Origin: Hyphomicrobiales bacterium
Lineage (GTDB): Bacteria; Pseudomonadota; Alphaproteobacteria; Rhizobiales; Beijerinckiaceae
Length of the DNA: 64,000 bases
NCBI GenBank assembly: GCA_930633525.1
Contig: CAKNFP010000001.1
Coordinates: forward strand, 4,029,501-4,093,500
Reading direction: 5' to 3'
Part shown: in pieces, positions 34,712 to 44,337 of the stretch
Numbering within the stretch: the stretch's first letter is position 1
Layout of the letters: every line of letters begins with the position of its first letter
The notes under the pieces: model-generated
What the model was told of the DNA's origin: nothing
Seen by the model: the letters and a program-made list of their open reading frames with translations, nothing else
Databases searched by the model: none
Program-made: the position numbers and the translations under genes

Positions 34712-34876
34712 GCCACTGGCGATTTCGACGGCTGCGCTAGGCCGGCCTTAGTGGGCATCACCGAGCGCGGTCCCCGGCCACAATATCTGCCGATCCACCC
34801 ACGACGAACCGGCCTGCCTGTCGTGGCATCTCCTCGCACGCCTCGACGTCCATCGACCTGTCCCGGAGTTGGGCTT

Positions 34877-35905
34877 ATGCAAACCAACACGTCTTCGACT
34901 GCCGCCATCGAGATGCCGCCGCGCGGCCGTATCGCACAATTTGGCGCCTCGCTCGGCGGCTTCCTCCTGCGCCGCCTTCTATGGGCTATCCCGGTGATCC
35001 TGGCGATCATCGTGTTTAACTTCATCCTCACCCGGCTGGCGCCTGGCGACCCGCTGACTGCGATCATCGGCGAGTATCCGGTTCCGCCCGATTATGCGGC
35101 CCGGATCCGGGCCGAACTCGGTCTCGACCAGCCGATCCTCTTGCAGCTTCTCCAGTATCTGGCCCGTCTGCTGCGGGGCGATTTCGGCTATTCCTTCGCC
35201 AATCGCGAAGCCGTGCTGCCGATTATTCTCAACCGTTCGGCGAACACGCTGACCTTGATGATCCCCGGCTTGATTTTTGCCTCGGCTCTGGGAATCCTGT
35301 TCGCGCGGCTTTCGCTCAAGCTCCGCCGTCGCTCGGCCGACGGCCTACTGACGGCGCTTTCCCTGTTCGGCTTTTCCGTGCCGGTATTCTGGTTCGGCCA
35401 AATTCTGATCCTGTTGTTTGCGGTCGAGCTGGCCTGGTTTCCTGCCCAGGGCATGTTTTCCATGCGCACGCGGCTTTCACCGCCCATGGATTTCCTCAGC
35501 CATTGGGCCCTGCCAGGGTTCGTGATCACGATTTATTACGCAGCTATCGTGGCCCGCGTCGCGCAGGCTTCGATGAAGGAAGCGGTGACCGGCGATTTCG
35601 TGATGACGGCCATGTCCAAAGGCGCGAGCGAACGCCGCGTGTTCTGGCGGCACGTTTTTCCAAACGCCCTGATCCCCATCGCTTCGGTGATCGGAAACAA
35701 TTTCGGCTTGGCGCTGACGGGCGCGATCCTCGTCGAGACAGTGTTTGCCTGGCCCGGTGTCGGCAGTCTGTTCATGCAGGCCATCGTGTCGCGGGACTAC
35801 CCGACCATGCAGGGCATTTTCATCCTCGCAGGCACGGCCGTCGTTTTGTCCAACATCCTGACCGACCTGCTCTACAGCATCATCGATCCGAGGGTTCACC
35901 AATGA
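34877..35905 (+). CDS. Dpp/Opp-type ABC permease, DppB-like
   Basis: A 342-residue permease starting at ATG 34877 (MQTNTSSTAAIEM); an in-frame upstream start gives an extra 42 residues without similarity. Six membrane segments; typical motifs RLAPGDPLTAI and GLDQPILLQLLQYL and the EAA-type loop TAMSKGASERRVFWRHVFPNALIP. Overlaps the DppC-like start by 4 bp (ATGA). Confidence 0.92.
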   Translation: MQTNTSSTAAIEMPPRGRIAQFGASLGGFLLRRLLWAIPVILAIIVFNFILTRLAPGDPLTAIIGEYPVPPDYAARIRAELGLDQPILLQLLQYLARLLRGDFGYSFANREAVLPIILNRSANTLTLMIPGLIFASALGILFARLSLKLRRRSADGLLTALSLFGFSVPVFWFGQILILLFAVELAWFPAQGMFSMRTRLSPPMDFLSHWALPGFVITIYYAAIVARVAQASMKEAVTGDFVMTAMSKGASERRVFWRHVFPNALIPIASVIGNNFGLALTGAILVETVFAWPGVGSLFMQAIVSRDYPTMQGIFILAGTAVVLSNILTDLLYSIIDPRVHQ

Positions 35906-36738
35906 TCGCCGCACTCTCTCTCAACCGTACAGTGCTGCGGCTGTCGGTTTCGCTCACCGCTCTTGCCAGCATCGGCGTGATCCTGCTGCTCATCGCGACC
36001 GCGACGCTCGGCGGGTCCTTCTTCTCATCATCCGACATCAACATCTCGCCGTCCGCACTTGCCGCTCCGTCCGAGGCCCATCCGATGGGCACGGACGAGT
36101 TGGGCCGCGATGTGCTCGCCATGATCGTTCATGGCGCACGAGTGTCGCTTTACGTCGGCTTCTCCGCTGCCTTCGTGGCCACCGTGCTCGGCTCGCTGAT
36201 CGGCGCCCTGGCCGGCTTCTACGGCGGCAAAGTCGACATGGCGGTGATGCGCATCACGGAAATATTCCAGTCGCTGCCGAATTTCGTTCTGGCGGCACTG
36301 GTGGTGGCGATGCTGGGCGCGGGCGAAAGCCGGGTGATCATCGTGATCGCGGCGCTGGCCTGGCCGCAGACGGCCCGGCTCATGCGCTCCGAGGTGCTGC
36401 GGGTGAAGCAGCGCGACTTCGTCAACGCAGCGCGTTGCCTCGGCAAGTCGGAAGCAACGATCCTGCTCAAGGAGATCATTCCGAACTGCCTGGCCACCGT
36501 CGCCGCGCTCGGAACGCTGATCATCGCAGAAGCGATCCTGCTTGAAGCCTCGCTGAGCTTCTTCGGCCTGACCGATCCCGACACGATCAGCTGGGGCGCG
36601 TTGCTGACCTCGGGCCAGCGCTTCATCTACCAGGCGTGGTGGCTGTCCGTGTTTCCGGGTCTCGCGATCTTCATCACGGTGCTTGCCTTCAACCTGTTCG
36701 GAGAGTCGCTGCGCCAAGCGCTCGATCCCAAGGGCTGA
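35902..36738 (+). CDS. Dpp/Opp-type ABC permease, DppC-like
   Basis: A 278-residue permease starting at ATG 35902. The family motif HPMGTDELGRDVLAMIVHGAR is seen near residue 61, and the EAA loop AARCLGKSEATILLKEIIPN near 175. Membrane segments flank these. Partner of the DppB-like permease. A frame extending upstream to 35503 is only the shadow of dppB. Confidence 0.92.
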   Translation: MIAALSLNRTVLRLSVSLTALASIGVILLLIATATLGGSFFSSSDINISPSALAAPSEAHPMGTDELGRDVLAMIVHGARVSLYVGFSAAFVATVLGSLIGALAGFYGGKVDMAVMRITEIFQSLPNFVLAALVVAMLGAGESRVIIVIAALAWPQTARLMRSEVLRVKQRDFVNAARCLGKSEATILLKEIIPNCLATVAALGTLIIAEAILLEASLSFFGLTDPDTISWGALLTSGQRFIYQAWWLSVFPGLAIFITVLAFNLFGESLRQALDPKG

Positions 36739-36751
36739 TGAGGGCATGACC

Positions 36752-38536
36752 ATGCTGCAAAAAAACCCAACAGCCTCTTCCGACATGCTGCTCAGCCTTT
36801 CGGATCTGACGGTGGAATACCATGTCGGCCAGCGCCACGTTCAGGCGATCACCGATGCGTTCGTCGAAGTCGGTCGGGGCGAAGGCGTCGGCATTGTCGG
36901 AGAATCCGGCTCCGGTAAATCAACGCTCGTGCGAGTGTTGACGGGACTGCTGCCCTCGCAGGCGCGGATCACGTCGGGACGCATGAGCTTCGACGGCGCC
37001 ACGGTCCATCCCAACGATATGCGGGCGCTGCAAAAGCTGCGCGGCCGAGGCATGGCGATGATCTTTCAGGATCCTCTCAGCTTCCTCAACCCGCTGCTCA
37101 GCATCGGCAGCCAGATTTCCGAAGCGGTGATGCTGAACCATCCCGAGGAAAACCGAAAGCGGCGCGTATGCGAATTGCTCGACATGGTGCATCTGCCTCT
37201 GCGCTGCATCGACTCTTATCCGCATGAACTTTCCGGCGGGATGCGCCAGCGCGCCTTGATCGCGATCGCGCTGGCATGCCGCCCCAAGCTCCTGATCGCC
37301 GACGAGCCCACCACGGCACTTGACGTCACCACGCAGGCGGAGATCCTCGCACTGCTCAAGGAGATCCGGCGCGAGATCGGCATGTCCGTGCTGTTGATCA
37401 GTCACGACATGGGCGTGGTCTCGGCGCTGTGCGACCACATCTACGTCATGTATCGTGGGAACACGATCGAGACTGGTACGCAAGCCGACGTGCTGCTGCG
37501 GCCAAGCCATGGCTATACGCGCGCGCTCATCTATGCGGCGCGATCCATGAAGGGGCCCGATGGCCGCTTCCTGACCTTGAAGGATCCGACGCTGGATCCG
37601 GCTGAGGAAACCGCGCCCGTCGCCGAGCTCGAAGGGGTGCGGTCGAGCATCGAGGCGATTGACGCGGAGGCCGCGGAGCTGAAGGCGGCCAAGCCGATTT
37701 CCACGGCACGGCCCGTCGCGAGGCTCGTCCGCGATGCTCCTATTCTTGAGATCAAGGACGCCTCGCGTACGTACCGGCTCAAGAACGGGGAGAAGGTGGC
37801 GGCGCTGAAGCCGACCAACCTGACGATCCGCCCCGGCGAGATCGTGGCGTTGGTTGGCGAGAGCGGCTCGGGGAAGAGCACGCTCGCCAAGATCGCCCTG
37901 TCCCTGGAGCAGCCTGATTCCGGCGACGTGATCCTGGCCGGGACATCTGCCCGGCAATTGTCGACAGCGGAACTGCGCCGGCGCCGGCTGGAGGTTCAGC
38001 CCGTTTTCCAGGATCCGTCGGCGGCCTTCAACCCGCGTCGCTCGGTCGCCGAGGCCTTGAAGGAAGCCGTCCGCTGCCGGGCCGATCGTCCGACCGACCC
38101 GAGCGCCGCCGCAATCGAGGCGCTCGAACGCGTCGGCCTCGCACCCGGAGAAGCTTACCTGAAGCGTTTTCCGCACGAGCTATCGGGCGGCCAGCGCCAA
38201 AGGCTCGGCCTCGCGCGTGCTCTGGCAGCCCGCCCAAGGCTGATCGTGGCGGACGAGCCGCTTTCGGGCGCGGATGTTTCGATCCGGGGACAAATCCTCA
38301 ACCTCCTGTTGCAACTCAAGGAAGAGGACGATCTCGCCCTGCTGTTCATCACTCACGACATCTCCATCGCCGAAGTCTTCGCCGACCGGGTGCTCGTGAT
38401 GCATCGCGGCGTGGTGGTGGAGGAAGGCCGCGCCGCGGAGGTGCTGAGCAATCCCGCCCACGACTATACGCGAATGATGAAAGCGGCCGTGCCCTCCATC
38501 CGGCTTCTGGACGAATTGGAAGCTGCTTCCGCCTGA
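36752..38536 (+). CDS. fused Dpp-type ABC ATPase (DppD-DppF domains in one chain)
   Basis: A 594-residue protein with two complete ATPase domains. Domain 1 (about residues 10-270) has Walker [10 protein letters not shown], signature [16 protein letters not shown] and Walker [13 protein letters not shown]. Domain 2 (about 325-590) has Walker [10 protein letters not shown], signature [16 protein letters not shown] and Walker [14 protein letters not shown] linker rich in Ala/Glu (about 285-325) joins them. Start ATG 36752 is 8 bp after GAGGG. Fused YejF/GsiA-like arrangement. In domain 2 the usual ALD after Walker B reads GAD. Confidence 0.92.
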   Translation: MLQKNPTASSDMLLSLSDLTVEYHVGQRHVQAITDAFVEVGRGEGVGIVGESGSGKSTLVRVLTGLLPSQARITSGRMSFDGATVHPNDMRALQKLRGRGMAMIFQDPLSFLNPLLSIGSQISEAVMLNHPEENRKRRVCELLDMVHLPLRCIDSYPHELSGGMRQRALIAIALACRPKLLIADEPTTALDVTTQAEILALLKEIRREIGMSVLLISHDMGVVSALCDHIYVMYRGNTIETGTQADVLLRPSHGYTRALIYAARSMKGPDGRFLTLKDPTLDPAEETAPVAELEGVRSSIEAIDAEAAELKAAKPISTARPVARLVRDAPILEIKDASRTYRLKNGEKVAALKPTNLTIRPGEIVALVGESGSGKSTLAKIALSLEQPDSGDVILAGTSARQLSTAELRRRRLEVQPVFQDPSAAFNPRRSVAEALKEAVRCRADRPTDPSAAAIEALERVGLAPGEAYLKRFPHELSGGQRQRLGLARALAARPRLIVADEPLSGADVSIRGQILNLLLQLKEEDDLALLFITHDISIAEVFADRVLVMHRGVVVEEGRAAEVLSNPAHDYTRMMKAAVPSIRLLDELEAASA

Positions 38537-38576
38537 GCGGCGGCAGCCCAAGACCCGCGGAAATCAAGGAAAAACC

Positions 38577-39968
38577 ATGCGCGCCAATCAGAGGCAGATC
38601 AAGATCGGCCTTTATGCCACGTCCACCGGCTCCAACTCGTCGGCCTGGCGGCATCCGAACGCTGTCGCCGATCTCGCCGCAAATATGAAGGCCGAAATCC
38701 GCATGGCTCAGATGGCGGAGCGGGCGCTGATGGACTTTGTTTTCCTTGCGGATTCCACGACCATGCGAGGCCATGCCTGGGATCTGCTTGCCCGTGGATC
38801 GCACAGCTACGTCGCGCAATTCGAGCCCGTGACGCTGCTTTCGGCGCTCGCCGCCGTGACCGAGCATATCGGCCTCGTGGCGACGTCCAACACCACATAT
38901 GAGGAACCCTATTCCCTGGCGCGCCGCTTCGCATCCCTTGACCTCCTGAGCGGCGGCCGCGCGGGCTGGAACCTGGTGACATCCTCCAATCTCGAGGAAG
39001 CCACGAATTTCAACACCGCAGAGCATCCTAACCATGCCAAGCGCTACGAGCGCGCCCTCGAATTCGCCGAGGTATGCCGCAAGCTCTGGTTCACATGGGA
39101 CGAGAACGCCTTTCCGCGGGACAAGCAAGGCGGCCTGTTCTTTGATCCGGGCAAGCTCAGGCTAGCCTCGCATCAGGGCGAGCATTTCTCCGTACGCGGC
39201 CCCCTCAATGTTCCGCCTTCGCCGCAACGTCACCCCGTCATGGTGCAAGCCGGCGCGTCGGAGCCCGGCAAGGATATGGCTGCGCGATTGGCGGAGGTCA
39301 TTTTTACCAGCCAGGACACGCTCGAGAGGGCACAAGCCTTTTATGCCGATGTGAAGGGGCAGATGGCCCAATACGACCGAAGGCCCGAAGAGCTTTTGAT
39401 CATGCCGGGCGTCACCATTTACGTGGCCTCCACAGAAGCGGAAGCGAACGCCAAGAAGGAGGAGGTACTTGCTTTGGTGGACCCGATCGTGGGCCGCAGC
39501 ATGCTCCAGCACATGATGGAAGATGTGCTCGATCTCTCGAAATACGGCGACGACGATCTTTTGCCGCTCGACATGCCCATCACCAAAGGTAACCGCAGCT
39601 ACCAGCAGCGCTATCTGCAGATGACACGAGAAGGCAAGACTGTCCGCGACATCTACCAGAGCGTCGCCTCCATCGGCTACCGGGTGATTGGAACGCCCGA
39701 ACAGGTTGCCGACGAACTGCAGCGCTGGTTCGAGGGCGAGGCAGCCGACGGGTTCATCTACATGATGGATTATTTCCCGGACTCGCTTTCCGACTTCATC
39801 GAATACGTGATGCCAGAATTGCAGAAGCGCGGGCTTTATCGCGACGCCTACGCGGCCTCGACGCTAAGGGAAAATCTGGGGCTTGCCCTGCCTCTCCCAC
39901 CACAAGGCCTCGGCGCGCCGGTGTCCTCGACCCGCGAGCAGACGGACCGCTCCCGGCAAATCAATTGA
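38577..39968 (+). CDS. LLM-class flavin-dependent monooxygenase, NtaA/SnaA-like
   Basis: A 463-residue LLM monooxygenase with blocks FVFLADST, HIGLVATSNTTYEEPYSLAR, LDLLSGGRAGWNLVTSSN and HPVMVQAGASEPGKDMA. Close relative of the adjacent 40024-41358 and more distant relative of 29615-30943. It follows the Dpp-like ATPase by 40 bp. Needs FMNH2 from a reductase such as the 32110-32685 product. Substrate unknown; family members oxidise nitrilotriacetate, EDTA, dibenzothiophene sulfone and similar. Confidence 0.92.
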   Translation: MRANQRQIKIGLYATSTGSNSSAWRHPNAVADLAANMKAEIRMAQMAERALMDFVFLADSTTMRGHAWDLLARGSHSYVAQFEPVTLLSALAAVTEHIGLVATSNTTYEEPYSLARRFASLDLLSGGRAGWNLVTSSNLEEATNFNTAEHPNHAKRYERALEFAEVCRKLWFTWDENAFPRDKQGGLFFDPGKLRLASHQGEHFSVRGPLNVPPSPQRHPVMVQAGASEPGKDMAARLAEVIFTSQDTLERAQAFYADVKGQMAQYDRRPEELLIMPGVTIYVASTEAEANAKKEEVLALVDPIVGRSMLQHMMEDVLDLSKYGDDDLLPLDMPITKGNRSYQQRYLQMTREGKTVRDIYQSVASIGYRVIGTPEQVADELQRWFEGEAADGFIYMMDYFPDSLSDFIEYVMPELQKRGLYRDAYAASTLRENLGLALPLPPQGLGAPVSSTREQTDRSRQIN

Positions 39969-40023
39969 ACTGCGGGATCGCTGGCGCGGCCATCCCCCAT
40001 GCACGCAAGAAAAGGGACTGACC

Positions 40024-41358
40024 TTGAAAAACAAAATGCACCTCGCTTCCTTCATTTACCCGCCGGTCGGTAACCATGGCGCCTGGCGGATGAAAGAATC
40101 GCGGCCGGAGATGGATCTCGACATCAACGCCCATGTGGAAGCGGCGCGGCTGGCGGAAGCCGCCAAGATGGACACCATCTTTTACGCCGACACCATGGCG
40201 ATCAAGCGCAGCAACAATCTCCACCGAGGCGACACCTATGGCGGCGTCCAACCCGATGCCATGGCGCTGGAACCGCCAACGCTGCTTGCAGCCTTGGCCA
40301 TGGTAACCAAGCATATCGGCCTCGCCGCGACCGCAAGCACGACTTACAACGAGCCCTTCAACATCGCCCGCCGCTTCGCCACGCTGGATCACATCAGCCG
40401 TGGCCGGGCAGGCTGGAATCTCGTGACCTCGCAGAATGACAACGAAGCGGCCAACTTCCGCGCCGGCGACCACATGGACCATGCCGACCGCTACGAGCGG
40501 GCTGCCGAGTTTTTCGAGGTCGTGAGCAAGCTATGGGACACTTGGGACGCGGGCGCCGTTACGCGGGACAAAGAAAGCGGGGTTTATTTCGACATCTCGA
40601 AGATGCATTTCGCTGACCATCACGGTAAGCATTTCGATGTTCGCGGGCCGCTCAACATCGATACGCCGCCTCAAGGCTATCCGGTGATTTTTCAAGCCGG
40701 ATCGTCGGGGGTGGGCAAGGAGCTTGCCGCGCGAACGGCCGATGTGGTGTTCACCGCGCAGAACGACATTGCGGCCGCACTCACCTTCCGGAAAGATCTG
40801 AACCAGCTTCTGGCGAAATACGGACGCAAGCCGGGCGACCTGAAGGTGCTGGTCGGCTTCGGTCCAACGGTCGGCGACACCGAGCAATCTGCGCATGCCT
40901 TGGCCCAGCGCATGCAGGACCTGATTCCCGACGACCAGGCGATCAGCGCGTTGCTGCACATATCGGGCGGGCTCGACCTTCGCCAGTTCCCCCTTGACGG
41001 TCCGCTGCCCGATCTGCCGCCCGCCAACACCGCCAAGGGGCGGCAGGATCTCGTCGTGGCGCTTGCCAAGCGAGACAACCTGACGCTGAGACAGGTCGCC
41101 AAGCGCTGGGCCGATGGCCAGGGCCACCTGATGAAGGTCGGCACACCCGAACAGGTGGCCGACATGATGGAAGAATGGGTGAATGCCGGCGCATGCGATG
41201 GCTTCGTGGTGAAATATTCACATTTCCCCGGCGGCGTTTACGACTTCATGCAAGGCGTTATCCCCGAGCTGCAGCGACGCGGTTCGTTTCGTACCGAGTA
41301 CGAAGGCAAGACATTGCGCGACCATCTCGGTCTGCAACGGCGCGGCCGCAACGCCTGA
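40024..41358 (+). CDS. LLM-class flavin-dependent monooxygenase, NtaA/SnaA-like
   Basis: A 444-residue LLM monooxygenase. I prefer the TTG start at 40024 (reading L/M-KNKMHLASFIYPP) because AAGGGA lies 6 bp before it; an ATG at 40036 has no well-placed ribosome site. Core blocks: HIGLAATASTTYNEPFNIAR, LDHISRGRAGWNLVTSQND, YPVIFQAGSSGVGKELA. Last gene of the Dpp-LLM operon; a hairpin follows at 41373-41395. Confidence 0.9.
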   Translation: MKNKMHLASFIYPPVGNHGAWRMKESRPEMDLDINAHVEAARLAEAAKMDTIFYADTMAIKRSNNLHRGDTYGGVQPDAMALEPPTLLAALAMVTKHIGLAATASTTYNEPFNIARRFATLDHISRGRAGWNLVTSQNDNEAANFRAGDHMDHADRYERAAEFFEVVSKLWDTWDAGAVTRDKESGVYFDISKMHFADHHGKHFDVRGPLNIDTPPQGYPVIFQAGSSGVGKELAARTADVVFTAQNDIAAALTFRKDLNQLLAKYGRKPGDLKVLVGFGPTVGDTEQSAHALAQRMQDLIPDDQAISALLHISGGLDLRQFPLDGPLPDLPPANTAKGRQDLVVALAKRDNLTLRQVAKRWADGQGHLMKVGTPEQVADMMEEWVNAGACDGFVVKYSHFPGGVYDFMQGVIPELQRRGSFRTEYEGKTLRDHLGLQRRGRNA

Positions 41359-41372
41359 TCCGCAACCGACAA

Positions 41373-41395
41373 TCGGGCGCCTTTCCAGCGCCCGA
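41373..41395 (+). terminator. 8-bp hairpin after the Dpp-LLM operon
   Basis: TCGGGCGC and GCGCCCGA pair around a CTTTCCA loop, 14 bp after the stop codon. No T tract. Possible terminator separating this operon from the pyridine operon. Confidence 0.5.
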
Positions 41396-41639
41396 CTATC
41401 GGCTGAAAGGCCAGTCGTCGATCTGTCCCCACTGCTCAGGTTCCGAGATGAGCGCGGCCAGACAGGCTGTCTCGGCTCATTGTTCATGATGGATGGAATC
41501 GAGCATGCATTGTCGAGACAACACTCTGGAGCGAGCCCGCCAAGACAAAGCGCTTTGCAAATCTGAACCCCGCCGTGCCGGCAGTGTCGCCTGCTCGCGG
41601 GTGATGCGTGAACGCTTCCGATCGGGCGCGACTTGGAAT

Positions 41640-41651
41640 TTGGTATGCCAA
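41640..41651. promoter_or_regulatory. TTGGTATGCCAA, imperfect GntR-type operator candidate
   Basis: One centre base differs from the perfect palindrome at 41790-41801, which lies exactly 150 bp downstream. Two sites of this kind could allow cooperative or looped binding. Confidence 0.45.
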
Positions 41652-41789
41652 AATTTCAAATATGCAGATGAATGACCGCGCAAGGCGCACAAGAAAAACC
41701 TATCGCCTCTTATAAAATACCGAAAAACTCTTGTTTTCTGTCACATTTTCCTTGCGAAACTCAGTTGATCGGCCGAGTATCTTGGCATA

Positions 41790-41801
41790 TTGGTATACCA
41801 A
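41790..41801. promoter_or_regulatory. TTGGTATACCAA palindrome, GntR-type operator candidate for the pyridine operon
   Basis: A perfect 12-bp palindrome 27 bp in front of the first gene of the operon. It fits the TNGTNNNACNA pattern known for FadR/FCD-subfamily GntR regulators, and a gene for such a regulator closes the cluster (53469-54143). A TTGATC -35-like box (41765) lies just upstream. Confidence 0.55.
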
Positions 41802-41828
41802 AATATGAAACCTTATAGAGGGAAGTCG

Positions 41829-42458
41829 ATGTCTGAGATGCGAGATCGCGTCTATGCGGCGGCGGGGTTCGGGGGCTCTGCCGGCCGCGGTCAGAAGCCG
41901 GCCGTTCTGGTCGTCGACTTCACCTATGGCTTTACGGACCCGCAATACCCAACGGGCGCGGATATGAGCGACGCGGTCGCCGCGACTCGTAAGCTGGTCG
42001 ACCTCGCGCGGAGCGCCGGGCATCCCGTCATCTTCACAACGATCAGCTATACCGATGCCGAGATCCCCGCTCTTCCCTGGCTCAAGAAGGCCACGGGCAT
42101 GGCAGCCCTGAAAGCTGGAACGCGACTCGTGGATCTCGACGACCGGCTTGGGCGGCGCGATGACGAAGCCTTGATCGTCAAACACGGTGCCTCGGCCTTC
42201 CATGGCACGAATCTGTGTGCGTTGTTGTCTTCCAGGCAGGTGGATACGTTGATCGTGACGGGAGCGACCACGAGCGGCTGCGTGCGCGCCAGCGTGGTGG
42301 ATGCCGTGCAGAACGGCTTCAACGTTCTTGTGCCGCGCGACTGCGTGGCAGATCGCGCTTCCGGGCCGCACGACGCCAATATCTTCGATATCCAGCAGAA
42401 ATACGCAGATGTCGTCTCACTAGAAGAAGCGCTTATCCTTCTCTCCAGAGAAGCTTGA
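41829..42458 (+). CDS. nicF: maleamate amidohydrolase-like, isochorismatase family
   Basis: A 209-residue cysteine hydrolase. Catalytic triad: Asp30 (VLVVDFTYGF), Lys118 (LIVKHGASAF) and Cys151 (TTSGCVRAS). The start ATG 41829 follows GAGGGA. In this context, with NicX-, NicD- and NicE-like genes, the likely reaction is maleamate to maleate plus ammonia. N-carbamoylsarcosine amidohydrolases are close relatives, so the NicF call rests mainly on neighbours. First gene of the operon. Confidence 0.85.
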   Translation: MSEMRDRVYAAAGFGGSAGRGQKPAVLVVDFTYGFTDPQYPTGADMSDAVAATRKLVDLARSAGHPVIFTTISYTDAEIPALPWLKKATGMAALKAGTRLVDLDDRLGRRDDEALIVKHGASAFHGTNLCALLSSRQVDTLIVTGATTSGCVRASVVDAVQNGFNVLVPRDCVADRASGPHDANIFDIQQKYADVVSLEEALILLSREA

Positions 42459-42489
42459 TTCCAATCATAACAAATATAAAGAGGGATTC

Positions 42490-44337
42490 ATGAACACTCT
42501 ATCAAAAAAATCCAAGATCTCGTTTCAATCACCTTTTGACGTAAAGGCTCCAGATGGCGCGGAAGGGTGGCAAAGCCTTTACCGTTACTACGCTCTTATT
42601 AGCGAAGAGCGCCGTGGATTTGAAGAATCCAAGTTCTGGTTCTTCGACGGAATGCACAATCCGGAGCCGTTATATCCGTTCGACACGATCATGACGGACA
42701 ATTGGTGGGTTGCCGCAAGCCAGATGTCGAGTCGCGTTTGGGCGCTGCCGCCAGCGATCGGCATCGATCACCGTGTGATCAACGGTTATCTTTATGTCAG
42801 CCCCAATGCGGTAACCGATCCCCAGAAGATCCTCGAACGGCAAGATTACTTCACCCGTCGGGCCGGCCATTATTTCGAGAACTGGGACGATATCTTTGAG
42901 AAGTGGAAGACCAAATCGCAGGACTGTATCGCTCGTCTGCGTGCGATGGAATTCAAGCCGCTTCCCGAATACGAGCCCGAAGAAAGCGTTACCGGTCATA
43001 AAGGTCGCTATTCGTCGCTCAATCTTCTGTCGTCCTACAACAGGCTGATCGAGAATATGCTTGAAATGGGGTCCTACCATTTCGAGATGCTCAACCTGGG
43101 TTATGGCGCCTATCTCACGTTCCGCGATTTCTGCCAGAGCGTGTTTCCCGGAATCGCGGACCAGACCATCACCGACATGGTCTCGGGCATCGACATTCTT
43201 CTGTTCCGGCCCGACGACGAGCTGCGCAAGCTGTCCCAGCTCGCGGTCGATCTCGGGCTGACCGAGGTTCTATCTCGGGACGGCAAGCCAGACGACCTGC
43301 TCGCCGCCTTGTCCAAGGAGCCGCGTGGCGCCGAATGGATCCAGGCGCTCGAAGCCGCCAAGGATCCTTGGTTCTGGTATTCCACGGGTTCAGGCTATTG
43401 TCATGCCGATCCGGTGTGGATGACGGACCTGCGCCTGCCCTTCACGGCGATCAAGGGCTATATCGAAGCGATCCAGCGCCACGAGGATGTGCGCCGTCCG
43501 CTCGAGAGGATCCTGGAGCGCCGCGAGCAGGTCACGGCCGAATACCGTGCCCTGCTGCCGACCGACGAGGATCGCGAATCCTTCGACAGTCTGATTGCGC
43601 TTGCGCGCAAGGTTTTCCCCTTTGTCGAAGATCACAATTTTTACGTCGAGCACCTGCACCATTCGATCTTCTGGTCGAAGGTCCGTGAATTGGGCGACCT
43701 TTTCGTGGCGCATGGCTTCTTCGACACCAACGAGGATATTTTCTACCTTCATCGCCACGAGATTCATGACGCGCTCTACGACCTTATCATCGGCTGGGCT
43801 GTCGGCACGCCGCCCCGAGGCGAGCAGTACTGGCGCCCGATCATTGCCGAGCGCCGCCGTATCCGCGATATCCTGGCGCAGTGGACGCCGCCGCCGGCAC
43901 TCGGCACGCCCCCGGACACGATTACAGAGCCGCTGACGATCATGCTTTGGGGTATTACCCAAGAAACGATCGAGGAATGGCTGGGCGTTGATCTCGATTC
44001 GGCGACCGAGTTCAAGGGCGTTGCGGCTTCAGCCGGCAAGGTGACGGGCAAGGCGCGGGTGGTTTCCGATCCCGACCAGCTTTACGACATCCAGAACGGC
44101 GAGATCCTTGTTTGCCGCATCACGGCGCCTTCCTGGGCTCCGGTGTTTCCACGCATCAAGGCAGCTGTTTCCGATGTCGGCGGCATGATGGCTCACACCG
44201 CCATCATTTGTCGGGAATATGGTTTGCCGGCGGTTGTCGGAACTGGCTTTGCCACCGCCCGCATCAGGACGGGAGATACCATCGAGGTGGATGGCAATCT
44301 CGGCATTGTGCGGATCGTGGAAGGTGCCGCAAGATGA
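42490..44337 (+). CDS. PEP-utilising (swivelling phosphohistidine) protein of a split dikinase
   Basis: A 615-residue protein ending in the mobile phosphohistidine domain of PEP synthase/pyruvate phosphate dikinase: GGMMAHTAIICREYGLPAVV with catalytic His about residue 569. The N-terminal 500 residues lack the PEP-binding TIM barrel and resemble the central part of rifampicin phosphotransferase and phenylphosphate synthase subunit 1 (about 70 kDa). The stop overlaps the start of the ATP-grasp partner. It would carry phosphate from ATP to an organic acceptor. In the 3-hydroxypyridine cluster of Ensifer adhaerens HP1 such a protein was reported (from memory) to be needed for dehydrogenase activity. 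Confidence 0.88.
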   Translation: MNTLSKKSKISFQSPFDVKAPDGAEGWQSLYRYYALISEERRGFEESKFWFFDGMHNPEPLYPFDTIMTDNWWVAASQMSSRVWALPPAIGIDHRVINGYLYVSPNAVTDPQKILERQDYFTRRAGHYFENWDDIFEKWKTKSQDCIARLRAMEFKPLPEYEPEESVTGHKGRYSSLNLLSSYNRLIENMLEMGSYHFEMLNLGYGAYLTFRDFCQSVFPGIADQTITDMVSGIDILLFRPDDELRKLSQLAVDLGLTEVLSRDGKPDDLLAALSKEPRGAEWIQALEAAKDPWFWYSTGSGYCHADPVWMTDLRLPFTAIKGYIEAIQRHEDVRRPLERILERREQVTAEYRALLPTDEDRESFDSLIALARKVFPFVEDHNFYVEHLHHSIFWSKVRELGDLFVAHGFFDTNEDIFYLHRHEIHDALYDLIIGWAVGTPPRGEQYWRPIIAERRRIRDILAQWTPPPALGTPPDTITEPLTIMLWGITQETIEEWLGVDLDSATEFKGVAASAGKVTGKARVVSDPDQLYDIQNGEILVCRITAPSWAPVFPRIKAAVSDVGGMMAHTAIICREYGLPAVVGTGFATARIRTGDTIEVDGNLGIVRIVEGAAR

